From Gnetum montanum (lineage: Eukaryota; Streptophyta; Gnetopsida; Gnetales; Gnetaceae), in the NCBI GenBank assembly GCA_015680685.1, contig MNCI01033691.1, forward strand, positions 27,911 through 91,910: a DNA stretch of 64,000 nucleotides. The letters run 5' to 3'. The notes beneath the pieces are model-generated. The model was not told where the DNA came from. It was given only the letters and a program-made list of their open reading frames with translations, and ran no database searches. The position numbers were made by a program, and so were the translations under genes. Position 1 is the first letter of the stretch. Every line of letters begins with the position of its first letter. This document shows positions 1 through 11,742 of the stretch, piece after piece.

Positions 1-72
1 GAGTTCAACTGGATCGCGCGTGTAATGCTCGTATTCGTATGGTTGAGTGTAGGCGTACCTCGCCACTAATCA
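1..72 (+). mobile_element. 3' end of an LTR, clipped by the window edge
   Basis: The bases match the last part of the solo LTR at 58335-59184 (shared stretch from the GAGTTC...GATCG area to CCTCGCCACT.ATCA) in the same orientation. The sequence after position 72 is not a recognisable primer-binding site, so this is probably a solo LTR or fragment. The rest lies outside the window. Confidence 0.75.
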
Positions 73-169
73 AACATCAAATGCAAAGACAAAACATTAG
101 TGATGAAGCTCTAGTGGCGTATTGTATTCTTTGTCAATATCTCTTAGGTTAATCCTCTAAACATCAACA

Positions 170-1250
170 AAGAGGAACCAATGAAACACCACCAAAATAA
201 CACATGTTGTAACCTATAACCTTCACCGCCAAACTTGAGACAAGATCTTATTGTAAATGTAAGATTTGTTGCTTGTGAGCTACAATCTTGCATATCTTAA
301 CTTTTTTGGCTGAAAATGCCTGATAAAATGTTCTTTCCTTGCTTCCTAAGTGGAAAAGGCAATTTCATGTCTATATCTGGGCTTGGAAAGGCTAAAAATG
401 CCTTAGGGACTACCAAATTTGGCCTTTTCATTGATTTTTGTGTAGGTATAGCCTCAACTACGCTAGAAGCACCTACACCCAATGTAGATGGTGTTGGATT
501 TTCATTTTTCCAGTAAAACCCAGCATGGTTACCACAAAACCAAGCATAGCTACACACATCCAACATTAGATTTGATGGGTTTTCCATTTTTCCAACAATG
601 TCCAACATAGTTATGATAGTTTTCCATTGGTGGCAGCATGGCCAATGTAGTCATCATGGATTTCTAGCATAGTCCTCCAAGGCCATCATAGTAACAAAAG
701 TCCATTTACTATTTATAGTATTAAGATGAGTTTTTATGGCTTTGGTGTATTAAAACTTGCCATAAATGAACAACTACGCTAGAAATCATAACTGTTACAC
801 CTACAATCAATGTCAATCTATCAGTAATCATGGAAAAAATTTGCAACCTAAAACCTATAAAAGGTAGACTTGAACACTTCATTTAGGTTTTGAACCTTTA
901 CAATCAATAGCTGTTTGCAATCTTGAGTGCTTGAATTTCATTTGGCATATACGCTGAGCACTAGAGACCCTTGGCATAATATCATTAAAATAAGAGTTTA
1001 CACCATTGTTTACACCACCAATAGCCAAAGTTACAGATTTGAACAAAAACCATCAAGAAGTTTTGAACAATTGGGGTTGGGAAGTACTTGGATTGTGGAG
1101 TTCAATTGCAAAATGTAACCTACTAGCTCCAACAGGCTTCCAGCTCCATCCAAACAAGCTTCTTGTGCATTTAATCACACAATCTATACTTTTTTGGAAC
1201 TCTAAACTTTAAGCATTTTTGCTATTTAACAAATTTTTTCACTTCATTTG
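170..1250 (+). mobile_element. Old LTR remnant of a Tat-type element (polypurine tract plus LTR start)
   Basis: The stretch CAACAAAGAGG..CCAATGAAACACCAC near 165-195 matches the polypurine tract and LTR start of the Tat element at 33523-33550, so an LTR of a related element appears to begin at TG, position 182. A TATAAAAG box at 856-863 fits an LTR promoter. The middle has irregular repeats of a CAACATAG/AGCATGG type motif. The 3' boundary is not visible; 1250-1690 shows nothing else I can identify. Short reading frames in here look accidental. Confidence 0.45.
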
Positions 1251-1689
1251 TAATTTAGATTTTATTCCAAGTTTAATTCTATGTTTATTTTTTGTTCAAT
1301 CTACAACTTTATTTTCTCATTTGCATTTTCTAAGTCCCTAGGTGATTAGCCAGACCATCGAAGACACCCTAGATCTTGTTTCTCGAAGGTCCTTGGATCC
1401 AAGGTTAGGCTATTGCACCTAGGATTTTTGGTTCTTTTAATGATTGAATTTTTCAGGTGCTATAATGCTTTAAGTAATGGTTAAGATAGCATAAAACCTC
1501 TAAGGATCACCATACTCCTTCTAACCCTTGTTCCAAAAGAAAAGGAGCCTTCAGACCACCAATAAGGTGTACTATCTATAATAGATACTTCACAATTGTA
1601 TGCAAAGTTTCTTAAATACAAAAGAACCATGGTTTGTATAAAATTTTGTAAGCTTTTAAATACAAACCTCTATAATGGCCTTTAAGAAG

Positions 1690-3095
1690 ATTGGTGTATC
1701 AATAGAGCAGTAATGTTGTTCAAAAAAGGTGATAGAAGTAACCTTAAAAACTATAGGCTTATTATGATCAACCACCTCTTTGCAAAATTATTAGGTAATG
1801 TACTTGAAATAAGGCTTAATAGTTAAGCAGAATTAAATAATGTTTAGGCAAGTTTGTAGGCAGACAAGTTTTAGATAACACCACTTCACAAAGGATCACT
1901 TGATAACACCATTAATGGTTTGTGGATTTTTCCAAAGCTCATAACTCTATTATTCAGTATAAATTGTGGAGGTTATTGAAGGATATTAATACTCTTGAGG
2001 AATTTATATATGCTATCTAAAAGTCGTATAGTTTGATATAATTTATGTTCTTGAATAATATAACACTAGAAAAATTTATTCCAAATAGCAATATTAGGCT
2101 CAAACAAGGATGTTCACATTCACTCACTTTATTTGATATCTTATGTTATTTATTGCATTGAAATCTATTAAAGTTAAAAAGTTTCTTATGAATATTTTAA
2201 AGTTTGCTAATAATGTAGTTCTTAAAGCTAAAAAATGAAGTATATGCTTCAAATTTTAAATGATTTTTATCTTGTCTCAAGAATGAAAGTCACTGTTAGC
2301 AAAACCAAAATGATGATGTATGGTACAAAATATTTTGTAGATGATTTTTATCTTGGTTAGAAAACATTGAAATTATCTACTTTTATAAGTATTTAAGTAA
2401 CTTTATTTCAAATAAATATTCTTGGAAAATTGTATCCCTCATAGGGTTTCAAAAACAATGCATGTTTTATATTTAGCTTATAGAAAATATGCATAGGAAT
2501 AGATTAAGCAAATATACAATCAATTCGTTTAGCTAGTTCTATGTCCAAAAACAATTTTTGTAGTAGGAATTGTAGGTGGAGACCCAAACTCCATGTGATA
2601 TCTTATTAGTAGAAGTATATATGCTACCTATAGAAATTGTAGCTCTTTAAAACCTTATACACGTTTAATAAAAAAATGCTTATTGGAAATGATGTCCACC
2701 TATCCACAGAATTTTATAAGGTTACTCAATGAAAAGGATGGTTCAATGATAAAAAAAAATAGCTTCAAAAATGGAATATCGAATATCAAGATTTGAAGCT
2801 GAGCTTTAAAGATCTACAAACAAGGATAAGACAAAAGGCATTGAAGCACATGTGGAAATAACCATGTGGGGAAAAAGTAATTTTATTTGTAGCAAATCAA
2901 GGAAAGGTCCTTAATAGAAATAATTACCTAATTATTTATTTATTATTATTTCCAAATAATATAAGGTGAAAATAAATATTCAAAGAAAGTAATGCCTCTA
3001 CAAATTTTGTATACATATCATAATGGACCATGAAAAACATATCTTTCTAAATTGTTCTTTCTTTAATGCACTCCAACTTAAATATAATATTCAAG
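1690..3095 (+). pseudogene. LINE (non-LTR retrotransposon) reverse transcriptase remnant
   Basis: Broken-frame translation gives the RT signatures of plant LINEs in order: LFKKGDRSNLKNYRLIMI near 1718-1775, then a stop-ridden palm region, a degenerate QGC/SLTLFDI block near 2104-2140, and a ...SKTKMMMYGT-like block near 2300. Near 3015-3065 a HIFLNCSF segment resembles the C-terminal zf-RVT region (usual pattern EHLFF.C.F). Many stops and frameshifts mean it is dead. The Copia LTR starts just after it at 3103, so the Copia element may have landed in the LINE tail. The clade (L1 or RTE-like) cannot be fixed by eye. Confidence 0.6.
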
Positions 3096-3102
3096 AAAAA
3101 AA

Positions 3103-3406
3103 TGTGAAGTTTACAAGACCAAAAATAAGCAACTTGACAACTAGATACTAGAAAAGAGAAAAGAAATACATTCAAACATCACTCCATTAATATTTAAGAT
3201 ACATGAAATGTTTTGTCAAAAGAACCAATCATAACTGTATGAAATAATTATAGCAGAACATTAATGAATACTTTAATAAACATTAACAAATAATAAAAAA
3301 TTGTATGACATTGTGATGGTGGAAAAATTATATTCATGGTATGAAACAATGCAACATATATATATATAACATAATGCTGAGTTTATGCAAAGAAACATCT
3401 TTAACA
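3103..3406 (-). repeat. Copia 3' LTR
   Basis: Pairs with 17184-17656. In element orientation it begins TGTTAAAG and ends ACTTCACA. A purine-rich GACGAAGGA lies just outside its inner edge (element orientation), as expected for a polypurine tract. It is shorter than its partner because the partner has about 170 bp of extra sequence (about 17438-17600). Confidence 0.8.
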
Positions 3407-4020
3407 TCCTTCGTCAAACAAGACATAAGTTTTATTTATAACGATTAAAGATTCAATCTATTTACAAAAGTATTGAAATTTTATATACTTAATGGTTTGG
3501 AAAACCCATTAGCAAGCTGATCTCTTGTATTAATCTAAACTAGCAAGATGAGCCCTTCAGCAATAACATGTTGAATGTAAGGCATCATAGATTCAATACG
3601 CCTAGTTCTCTCATGAAATACTAGATTCTTAATCAACTTGATGGCACTTTGATTGTCATAATAAATCATTATTGGTGGTACAATATCCTCCTTAAGCTCT
3701 TTAAATAATTGATGAAGCCATTTTAATTTTGTAATCAAATTTACTATAGTTGTACACTCAAATTTTATGGAAGATAGAGAAACAACTTTCTTTTTTATTG
3801 ACAATCATGAGATTGTATTACCATGATGTTTAATTAGAAATCTGGTAGTTGAACTCCTTGACAAGGTATCACCACTATAGTTTACATCAATATAGCCTAA
3901 TAAATTAACCTTTGAAGGAAAATTATAATTTAAACCATAATCAATAGCACCCTTTAAATATCTCAATATACCTCAAACCAAATTCATCTAAGCATTTGTT
4001 GGTTTTTAATTGAACTGAGA
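3407..4020 (-). pseudogene. Copia RNase H fragment
   Basis: The open stretch 3804-3535 encodes a Copia-type RNase H tail: YYDNQSAIKLIKN followed by VFHERTRRIE, matching the family pattern DNQSAI.L..NPVFHERTKHI. The EAEY-like start is degenerate. Upstream in frame the sequence decays. The product would act in the reverse-transcription particle, but it is inactive here because of stops. Confidence 0.8.
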
Positions 4021-5170
4021 TAAAAAATTAATATAATATGAAATATCTAGTCAAGTGTTTGTTAAATAAATTAGCTTTTCAATAAACTTTTTATACATCG
4101 TGGAATCAGGAATAGGTTTTGAATAATCCACCTATGGTGCATTACCACAATCTAACAGTGTTGATTAAATCTTATAGTCCAATAGATGGTATTCTTCCAA
4201 TAAATCCAAAACATATTTCTTTTTAGTTCATATGTGACTCACTAACCAATAAATATTAAAAATAAGAAAACAATTTAGTAGGCTAAGGTTTAACATTTCA
4301 AATTTTTTTTCAACTAACTCTTAACATGATGATTAAGTTAAGTATTCTTCCTAGTAATTACTATATCATCAATATACAACAATATAATTCCACCCTTCTA
4401 TGAGTCCTTTGTTTTCATAACATAAACATTATCATCTACATCAGATTGTTTGAATCCCATTTCATTTACATATTCATGAAACTTATGTACCATTCTCAAG
4501 GAGCTTACTTAACCCATAAAAGAACTTTTTCAGTTTGCAAACATAATCATTGGAATTTCAATCTACACAGCCTTCTAGTTGATACATAAAGATTTCTTCT
4601 TGTAGATTTTCATTTCAAAAGGTAGATTTTAAATCAAGTTGATACAATTTCTAACCATATGAGGCTATTAAGGACAAAATACAATGTATGATCCTCTACT
4701 TTACACTAGGTGCAAAGGTTTCTTGATAATTGATATCCTTTCTTTATTCAAAACCTCTAATAACCGTGTCTTGTATTTATCCACCATGTTATCAGCTTTT
4801 CTTTTTATATAAAAAGCCTATTTACATGTTAATTTCTTTGTTTGTGGTGAACTTTTAGCCAATTCCCATGTTCCATTTTTTATTAAGATATTATATTCTA
4901 CCTTCATTTCCTCATACCAATATTTGTTTTACATAGCTTATTGCACACTCACGAGTTCTCCTACTTCAAATATCATTTTTGATATGTATCAGAATGATCT
5001 TCTATTATGAACATTTTTCCATTTCTTAGTCTTTTCATTGACATTTCATTTATGTGTCTTAACTCTACTAGTCCTAAGCCCTTTGAATGACTTTTGAACC
5101 ATTTTGATTACTATTATGCTAAGGATCCTATGGAATTGAAATTCTTAGTTGCACTAACTTCTTCATCATC
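4020..5170 (-). pseudogene. Copia reverse transcriptase, degenerate
   Basis: Minus-strand translation shows NEMGFKQSDVDDNVYV (about 4480-4430) and LLYIDDIVITR (about 4390-4350). These are the Copia RT blocks GF..S..D.CVY and LLYVDDMLI, with the catalytic double D kept. Stops such as TAA/TAG in place of Gln codons are frequent. No open frame longer than 60 codons survives. Confidence 0.75.
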
Positions 5171-5865
5171 GTCTTCATAAAATGTTAGAAATAGTCATGA
5201 GTCATCATTGGGTTTTCTAGGGATCACTATAGCAAATTCAACAACATTGTCACTTCCAATGTTATGGATTTGTCAAAGATGTTTTCAAATACACTAGCCT
5301 AGCACTTTGTGATCCTTTATTTCCCACACTTGGTAGGCTTTGTAGTCTATGGAATAACTAAGTAGCAATCCCACCATGGATTTGGAATCTAATTTTCCAT
5401 GGGGTGTTTGTGAAACATGAATATAACAAGTTTTACTAAATGAGTGAAGATGAGATATTGATAATTTCCTAATATTGAACCATTGTTTAATTAGAGGGAT
5501 ACCATTCAAAGTTGCAATTGAAATTCTATTAAAAATATGAACAACATAGTATGTGGCTTCTATCCAAAATGTGCGCTTGAGCATCATATAACATGCATTT
5601 TATCATTTCAGTTATTGATCTATTCTTCCTTTCTACAACACCATTTTGTTATAATGTATATGACACTATGAACTCTTACTTTATACCATGATCATTATAA
5701 TTTCTTTTAAATTCATTTGAGATGTATTCACCACTAACATTAGATCTTAATATACCTGTTTTAACATTCTTTTCATTTTCCTCATTTTGAAATGTTTAAG
5801 TTTTTCCAACACTTGTAACTTTAGGACCATTCCATCAGGCAAAGTCATTTGACTAAAATCATCAA
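5170..5865 (-). pseudogene. Copia integrase, C-terminal part
   Basis: The open stretch 5587-5294 reads FWIEATYYVVHIFNR ... SMVGLLLSYS ... KAYQVWEI, matching the Copia integrase C-terminus (FWAEAV..A.Y.LNR; GYS...KAYR.W). Upstream NGVVERKNRSITEM (about 5645-5600) holds the catalytic Glu region. The frame ends at 5865 at the insertion of the Athila-like element and resumes at 15635. Confidence 0.8.
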
Positions 5866-6746
5866 TGATAAAGTTAAATTTTGATGGACAACAATATCAG
5901 ATATATGATATCGTAGCACTAGCTACATCATTGTATATGTGATATCACGAGATGCGTGCTAACCTATAAATCTAACACTTAGATGCATGGATTCATAATA
6001 GATTTCATTTAGTGGTAGCAGAACTCTTTTAATTTATTTTCATGAATTTAGTCTTAAGCACTTAGAAGTGTGAATGTCTGCAGTGTAGTGTGACTTAGTG
6101 AATGGAGTCTTTATTTGAACATCTTGTACATGGGCACAAGTGTGACCAACAATAAAGATTGAGCTATTTCATACTATTGCAGCATTCTCCTAGTTTACTA
6201 CTTTACTTAAAATAATGCTTATCATTTTCACTTAGACTATTGATTACTGCTTTCCTAGTTAATGTTTACTTTTCAATGCACTTTAATTTCACTATTGTTA
6301 AGCAGTATGGATATGAGTGCTTTTGACTGCTAAGTGTAGTTATTTGGTAACCCAATAGTGTTATCACTTGATTCACTTAATAGTGGTACACTTGGTAATC
6401 CCAGTGATGACTACATGAGTCCAAGGCATGTACGGTAAATTAGGATCAAATGTCCATCGCCATATGATAGAATAGAATTGTTTATTATTTTCCTTAGAAT
6501 TAGAAACTCTTTTCACTTTACTGTATTTTCTAGGATAAATGAACTATCAACATCAACATATCATATACCTCACTGTGAATTAAACCATACCCATAGATTT
6601 CACTAGCTCACGTGGAAATACAAAAGTTTCAAACTTTAACTAATTGCTAGCATAATCACATTGCATCATCCATGGATTACAATCTTCTTGATCATAAACA
6701 CATGTGACTTGTATGCTTGGGTGTTGGATTACTCCACTACTCATCA
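5866..6746 (+). repeat. 5' LTR of the Athila-like element
   Basis: Starts TGATAAAG and ends CTACTCATCA. It contains two GATATC palindromes (about 5898-5945), a TATAAAT box at 5965-5971 and a poly(A)-like AATAAAG near 6152. It matches 14763-15629 base for base apart from scattered substitutions. Confidence 0.9.
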
Positions 6747-6747
6747 T

Positions 6748-6765
6748 TGGCAACATTGCTAGGGA
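6748..6765 (+). promoter_or_regulatory. Primer-binding site, decayed tRNA-Asp type
   Basis: TGGCAACATTGCTAGGGA lies one base after the LTR. The Athila/Tat tRNA-Asp site is TGGCGCCGTTGCCGGGGA; the five differences all fall in or beside CG dinucleotides, the pattern left by cytosine methylation decay. Confidence 0.75.
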
Positions 6766-6879
6766 CTAGTCAATGTATCCTAAGTGATTGATTTCACAAA
6801 GTTCATTGTATCATAACTGAATGTTAAAATTCATAACTCTAAAATAAGCACACTTAAACAAATGTCTTAAACCACAACA

Positions 6880-7880
6880 TGGCTTCAAACAAGGATACAT
6901 CACCACCTACTAGGAAACCACATAGAAGCAATTATAGAATTGACAAAGAAGAAGAATGGAAGATGCGAATGTAAACAAGAATCACTTATGCTCACACTAA
7001 TCCTCATCATCTAGATTTTACTTTTATCTTTCATCAAGACAAACAAATGAGGTGGAGAGACATACAAGACAACATAGTCCTACCTCTAAAACATGCAATA
7101 CTTAGCATGCTCCAAACTACCTTAAGAGGAATGCATTTGGATCAAATCCAAAAATGGTATCATGTGACTCAGCATATGATAAGACCCTATGAACCCACAA
7201 AGGAGCAAATGAGGAAAGATGCTGTTATGGAAATCAAACATGCACACAACAAAGGGAAGTAGGTCAACACTTCCATTGTCTTAGAAGAACTAGATGCTGA
7301 TGCATTCATCACAGAACAAATTCACCAAAATCATGAAGATCCTTCAAAAACACCCATCATCAAATTCGAGAAACCTGGAAAAGTTTAACTTCTTTCCACT
7401 CTAGCAAGAACACCTAGGAGGGAGGTTATTGACTCAAAGTGTAAGTAAGATTCAAGGACAAGAGTTTCTACCTTGCCTTAAAAAGAAGAACACATGAGTC
7501 ATGAAAGAAGGACAAGCTCGCATCGTTCTCCTACTACCTCATCTACCTCATCACGATTGTTAATGGACTTTGACAAAAGAAGATACAGGTACCAAGACTA
7601 TGATAGAGAAAAAATGAGGACTCATGATTATCATGATCATTTTCAAGACATTCAAATGAGGAAGATGAAGGTTATGAGCAAAGAAGACAAAGGGATTAGA
7701 GAGATGATCGTGAAAGGTATGGGCACAAAAGGGGGAACCACTACAACAAAGCACAAGAACCTTATCACAATAATGAACCCTTGATGGAAACTCGAAGCAT
7801 GATCAACATCCAGGAAGCTATTTACATTCCAACAAAGAATGTGAGAGATATTTGTATCAAATGGCTTGATATGAGTAACA
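6880..7880 (+). pseudogene. Gag N-terminal region, low complexity, broken
   Basis: Plus-strand pieces at 7047-7262 and 7494-7784 are Lys/Arg/His-rich and hydrophilic and lie directly upstream of the recognisable gag core. They probably belong to the same gag frame, broken by several stops. No domain can be named here. Confidence 0.5.
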
Positions 7881-8830
7881 TGCCAAGATTTCAAGGTGGT
7901 TATAATGCTAATCCACAACACCACCTCCAAGCTTTCCATGATGCTTTTGCCCTATAGAACATTGAAAGTGATTGGAAAAGGTTGAATTTGTTCCCAAGAA
8001 TATTTGTGAAAGAGGCAGAAAACTGGTACAAATCACTCGAACCTGAATCAATCAAAAGATGGAGTACCATTCTAGAGATCTTTAACAATAAGTATCAAAC
8101 CTACTCACAAGTGTCTAACTTAAGGAAACAAATCCAAGGATGGAAGTAAGGGACTCATGAAACCCTTAATGCAGCAATGGATAGGTACTATTCACTACTA
8201 CACAAATGCCCAGGCCATGGATTCTCACAATGGGAGCAACTAAGACACATTGTAGATGGGTTAAGAAATAATACTAGAGAGGCCCTTAGGGTTTATTCTA
8301 AAGGTAGATTATTAGAGATGACTAACCATCGAATCCAAAGACTAATTGATCAAGTAGTGAAGGAAGAGGGTGAGCTAAGAAAGAGAGAATCAGTAGAGGA
8401 GTATAACATAGATCCATCCATTAGGAAAAGAGATGCATGAGTTTGTGATAACTAAGAAGAGGAAACCTTGGAACAGGTAATCCAAAAGAAGACTCTACCA
8501 ATTAAGAAAACTATAACTAATATTGCAACAAAGGTAGAGAAAATGTGGAACTCAGTAAATGAAAAATTTACAATTGCATTGAAGATTATGGAGGAAAGAA
8601 CAACGCAAGCCTTTGGAAAAGGCAAAGACAAGAAAAAGAAGAAAGATTTTGAAAAAAATGGCAAAGTGGCTTCTGTGGCTAAGTGCTTAAAAAAAAGCTC
8701 CATTGATGAGAAAGGATGTATTATATGTCAATATGAACATCCCAAGGGATGTTGTCTAGTAATGGCACATTTACAGGAAACACGAGCATATGCACTTAAT
8801 ACCAAATTTATTAAGAAACAAATCCTAGAA
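7881..8830 (+). pseudogene. Athila-like gag core (retrotrans_gag)
   Basis: Starting near 7885 one frame reads HHLQAFHDAFAL, LNLFPRIFVKEAENWYKSL, STILEIFNNKY, then after a TAA stop at about 8148 LNAAMDRYYSLLHKCPGHGF and LRHIVDGL. This is the Athila/Tat capsid pattern (HL.AF, RL.LFP.SL...A..WL..L, W......F...Y, L.RCP.HG.P.W.Q...FY.GL). Stops are TAG/TAA at Gln positions. It would form the particle shell. Confidence 0.8.
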
Positions 8831-9480
8831 GGTTACATAATCTTGAAGGTAACTACATGCAGAACTTCCAACCAACATACTATCCCAGTGGAGCCTACCC
8901 ACAGCCATAGGAGCAGCACCATCAACAGTGGCAACAACCCCAATCATGGGCTATGCCACCACCACACCAACAGTATTCATATTGGCAGCCTGATCCTTAT
9001 GAATACTACATCCAACATCCAATCTCATCAGCAAATGCATCCATTCAAACTTCATAGTACTATCCACCTGAGTACCATAGACCGACACCACCAAGGATGG
9101 ATCCAAACTCATACATGCATCCACAAGCAACTGATTCATTAAATCCAACTCATCCTTTACCATCAGTGCCACCACCTACTATGCAAGGTGAATTGCCATC
9201 ACAACCGCAGCAGAGACAAGCTACAAGGGAAATGAACATATGAATAGAGGATTTTACCAGCAATACTAAGGACCAGATAAAAAATGTTCTTTCTTTAGGA
9301 AAAGTCTAGAAAAGGCTGGTAGAATTAGGACTTTATCAAGACCAACTTCTCCTACAACAAATTCTCTTACCAACAACAAGCTTCCATCATCATCAAACAC
9401 AAACATGTAGACTATCATGCTTATAGAAATAGTCACAGATAAGATTAAGGTAGGACCACTCCCTAGGAAAATAATTGATC
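8831..9480 (+). pseudogene. Gag-protease linker, Gln/His/Pro-rich
   Basis: The translation is rich in Gln, His, Tyr and Pro (for example PPRMDPNSYM, QQLIH-type pieces) with no domain. A cysteine pair ICQYEH...CC near 8725 may be the relic of a zinc knuckle. It bridges the gag core and the protease. Confidence 0.4.
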
Positions 9481-9800
9481 CATGAGTTCCTTTGATTTAT
9501 CTACGAGTAGCTAGAAATTTTCCATGTAAATCTCTATTAGACTCATGTTCCAAGGTAAATTTGATCTCTTATGAAACATATCAAGCATGGAACCTACCAC
9601 CCTTGAAGGAATGCAAGATAAGATTATGGCTTGTAGATTAGTCTATTTTCATTCCTTTGGGACAAGTAGACAATATAGTGACCATTATCAATGGGTGGTC
9701 CTATCCAATAGACTTTCTTATAATCAATGTGAAAAATGAGAACGAGGAATTTCCAGTTATCGTGGGGAAAGCATGGCTTAGCATAATTGATGCTAAGTAT
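9481..9800 (+). pseudogene. Athila/Tat-type aspartic protease
   Basis: One frame gives LLDSCSKVNLISYETYQAW, then FIPLGQVDNIVTIING, FLIINV and VIVGKAWL. This is the order of retropepsin-like blocks in Gypsy elements (D.GS..N.., PLG....V, F.V.., ILGRPWL). The catalytic DSG reads DSC, and one TAG stop lies in the middle. Confidence 0.7.
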
Positions 9801-10261
9801 GAGAGATTTAGCTATTAAAATCTCTAGGAAAGACATGCACGAAGCCATACATATGCAACGAATTACTTACATTACTGCTACTAGCAAAGGGTGCAATTGT
9901 GGAGTAAGCTTTCAGAATATCAACATAATCATCATACCTGTCCACAATAACAATGAAAAAAAATGTGTGCAAAAGAAAGAGCATGGGCCACCAAACCAAA
10001 AGACACCTAGTGTCCAACAACTAAGAACTTTCAATTGTCCAAAACATGCATGGAACAGTTTGAACTACTTATTAATTCCCATTCTAAGAAAATGATCCCA
10101 ACTAAGAACTTACAAATGGAAATACTAAACCACAATCATACGCCAATAGGAAGAGAAAACAAGGACTTACATGACCAAAACTTAAATACCATAACAATTA
10201 TATGGAATAATAACAAAAAAACTAAATCACTAAAGATGGTAAGTGAGAAACATCAAGTGTA

Positions 10262-11742
10262 AAATCTAGGGGAACTAGGGTGCATTTTCCGAACACTTGC
10301 CCATGAGTTCAGTCATGGGGGAGATGCCTTATCTTAATTTAGGAATTAATATGTGCTTTTTAATTTTTTGTTTTACAATTATTTTTACTTTTTCTATTTC
10401 TTGATATTATTTTTCCCATTCTTTTATACTTTTCACATCTTTTCATTTTTCATATTCTTTAATATTTTCTCATTATTTTATACTTTTTTAGTTCTTAAAG
10501 TTTCGATATTCTTTCACATTTTTCAATAATGTAATTTTCATTCTTTACATCCTTTTCCAATTTTTGCTATCTTTTTCATACTTTGTTTCATAACCTTTGT
10601 AAATAATTTTGATTACTAATAAAACACACTAAGAATAAGACAAGATGTAGTCCAATAAGGTGAAGATTTCCCTATGTCATCAAGTCATAAGAGATTGATT
10701 ATTAAAACAATGAGACCAAAACATCCATCCATTCATTCCATTAATAAGAGGTTCTTACCATGGCCATAATGATATTCGTTCCATCTTAGAACTAAGAATA
10801 AAACTTGTGATCACTATGCCTGGACAAAAAAGTGAAGAACTAAGTGGGAATCTAAAGGGTGTGACATCAAGGGGATTTGTGGACTCTCTTGGATTACTTC
10901 TGTTAGTTTTATCCTATTGCTTAGGTTGTATTATATCCTTGTATATCTAACAAAAAAAGAGAGTAAGAGAAAAATAAGTGCTACCTTACCATGTCACTAG
11001 AAAGACATGTTACCCATGCCTGAAGGTAGTCCTCTAGTAAGGTTAACACAAATAAAAATAAAGCTAATGCATAGAATAAATTTCTAGGGGTCCCACTGGA
11101 AAGGCATGTTACCCATGCCTGAAGGTATGCAGCTTCTTAGGAATCTAAAAAATAGAAAGTGCAATGAATAAACTCCTCCCTTGGACAATATGGCAAGCAA
11201 CAATACGCCTTGCAATAGTGGTAGTCTTACAATAGTTATTCCAAGAGATGAGACAATGCAATGTCACTAAAATGTGGTCTAGACTTGGTTTGGATCATGG
11301 AAAAAAAGGCTAATGATTACTTTAACCACTAATAAAACCCAAGAATTCATTATGCCTATGGTAAGATACCTCACGTCCTAAAGTCTACAATCCCTTCTAA
11401 ATTTATTTCATCTCACTGTATAAATAATCATAACTTGTGATTTTGTGTAGCATAGCGTAATTTTTCCAACTTGGTGATACTAACATGTGTGTTTTGCTAA
11501 ACAGGTATGCATTACATTCAACTCCATAAGTGCCTAAGGAAAAAAATTTTAACAAAAATCAATCACATTAATGCCAAAAATACTTAAATAATCCTCTTAA
11601 TGCACCATACCAACCATTATGAGCCATAAACAATAACAAAATGGACAATTGTAAAGGGTTATAAGAAAAGTAATGTCTATGGGGCTTCTTTTTGAAAATT
11701 TTTTTAACTCTATAATCATAATAAGCTAAGAATTTGATCTAC
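10262..11742 (+). other. AT-rich spacer in the Athila-like element where pol would be expected
   Basis: After the protease the frame closes and a T-rich tract follows (10330-10600). I found no RT (YVDD), RNase H or integrase signature on either strand. A duplicated short segment (CATGTTACCCATGCCTGAAGG) appears at about 11007 and 11105. The region may be a 3' untranslated part or scar of a pol deletion. Confidence 0.6.
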
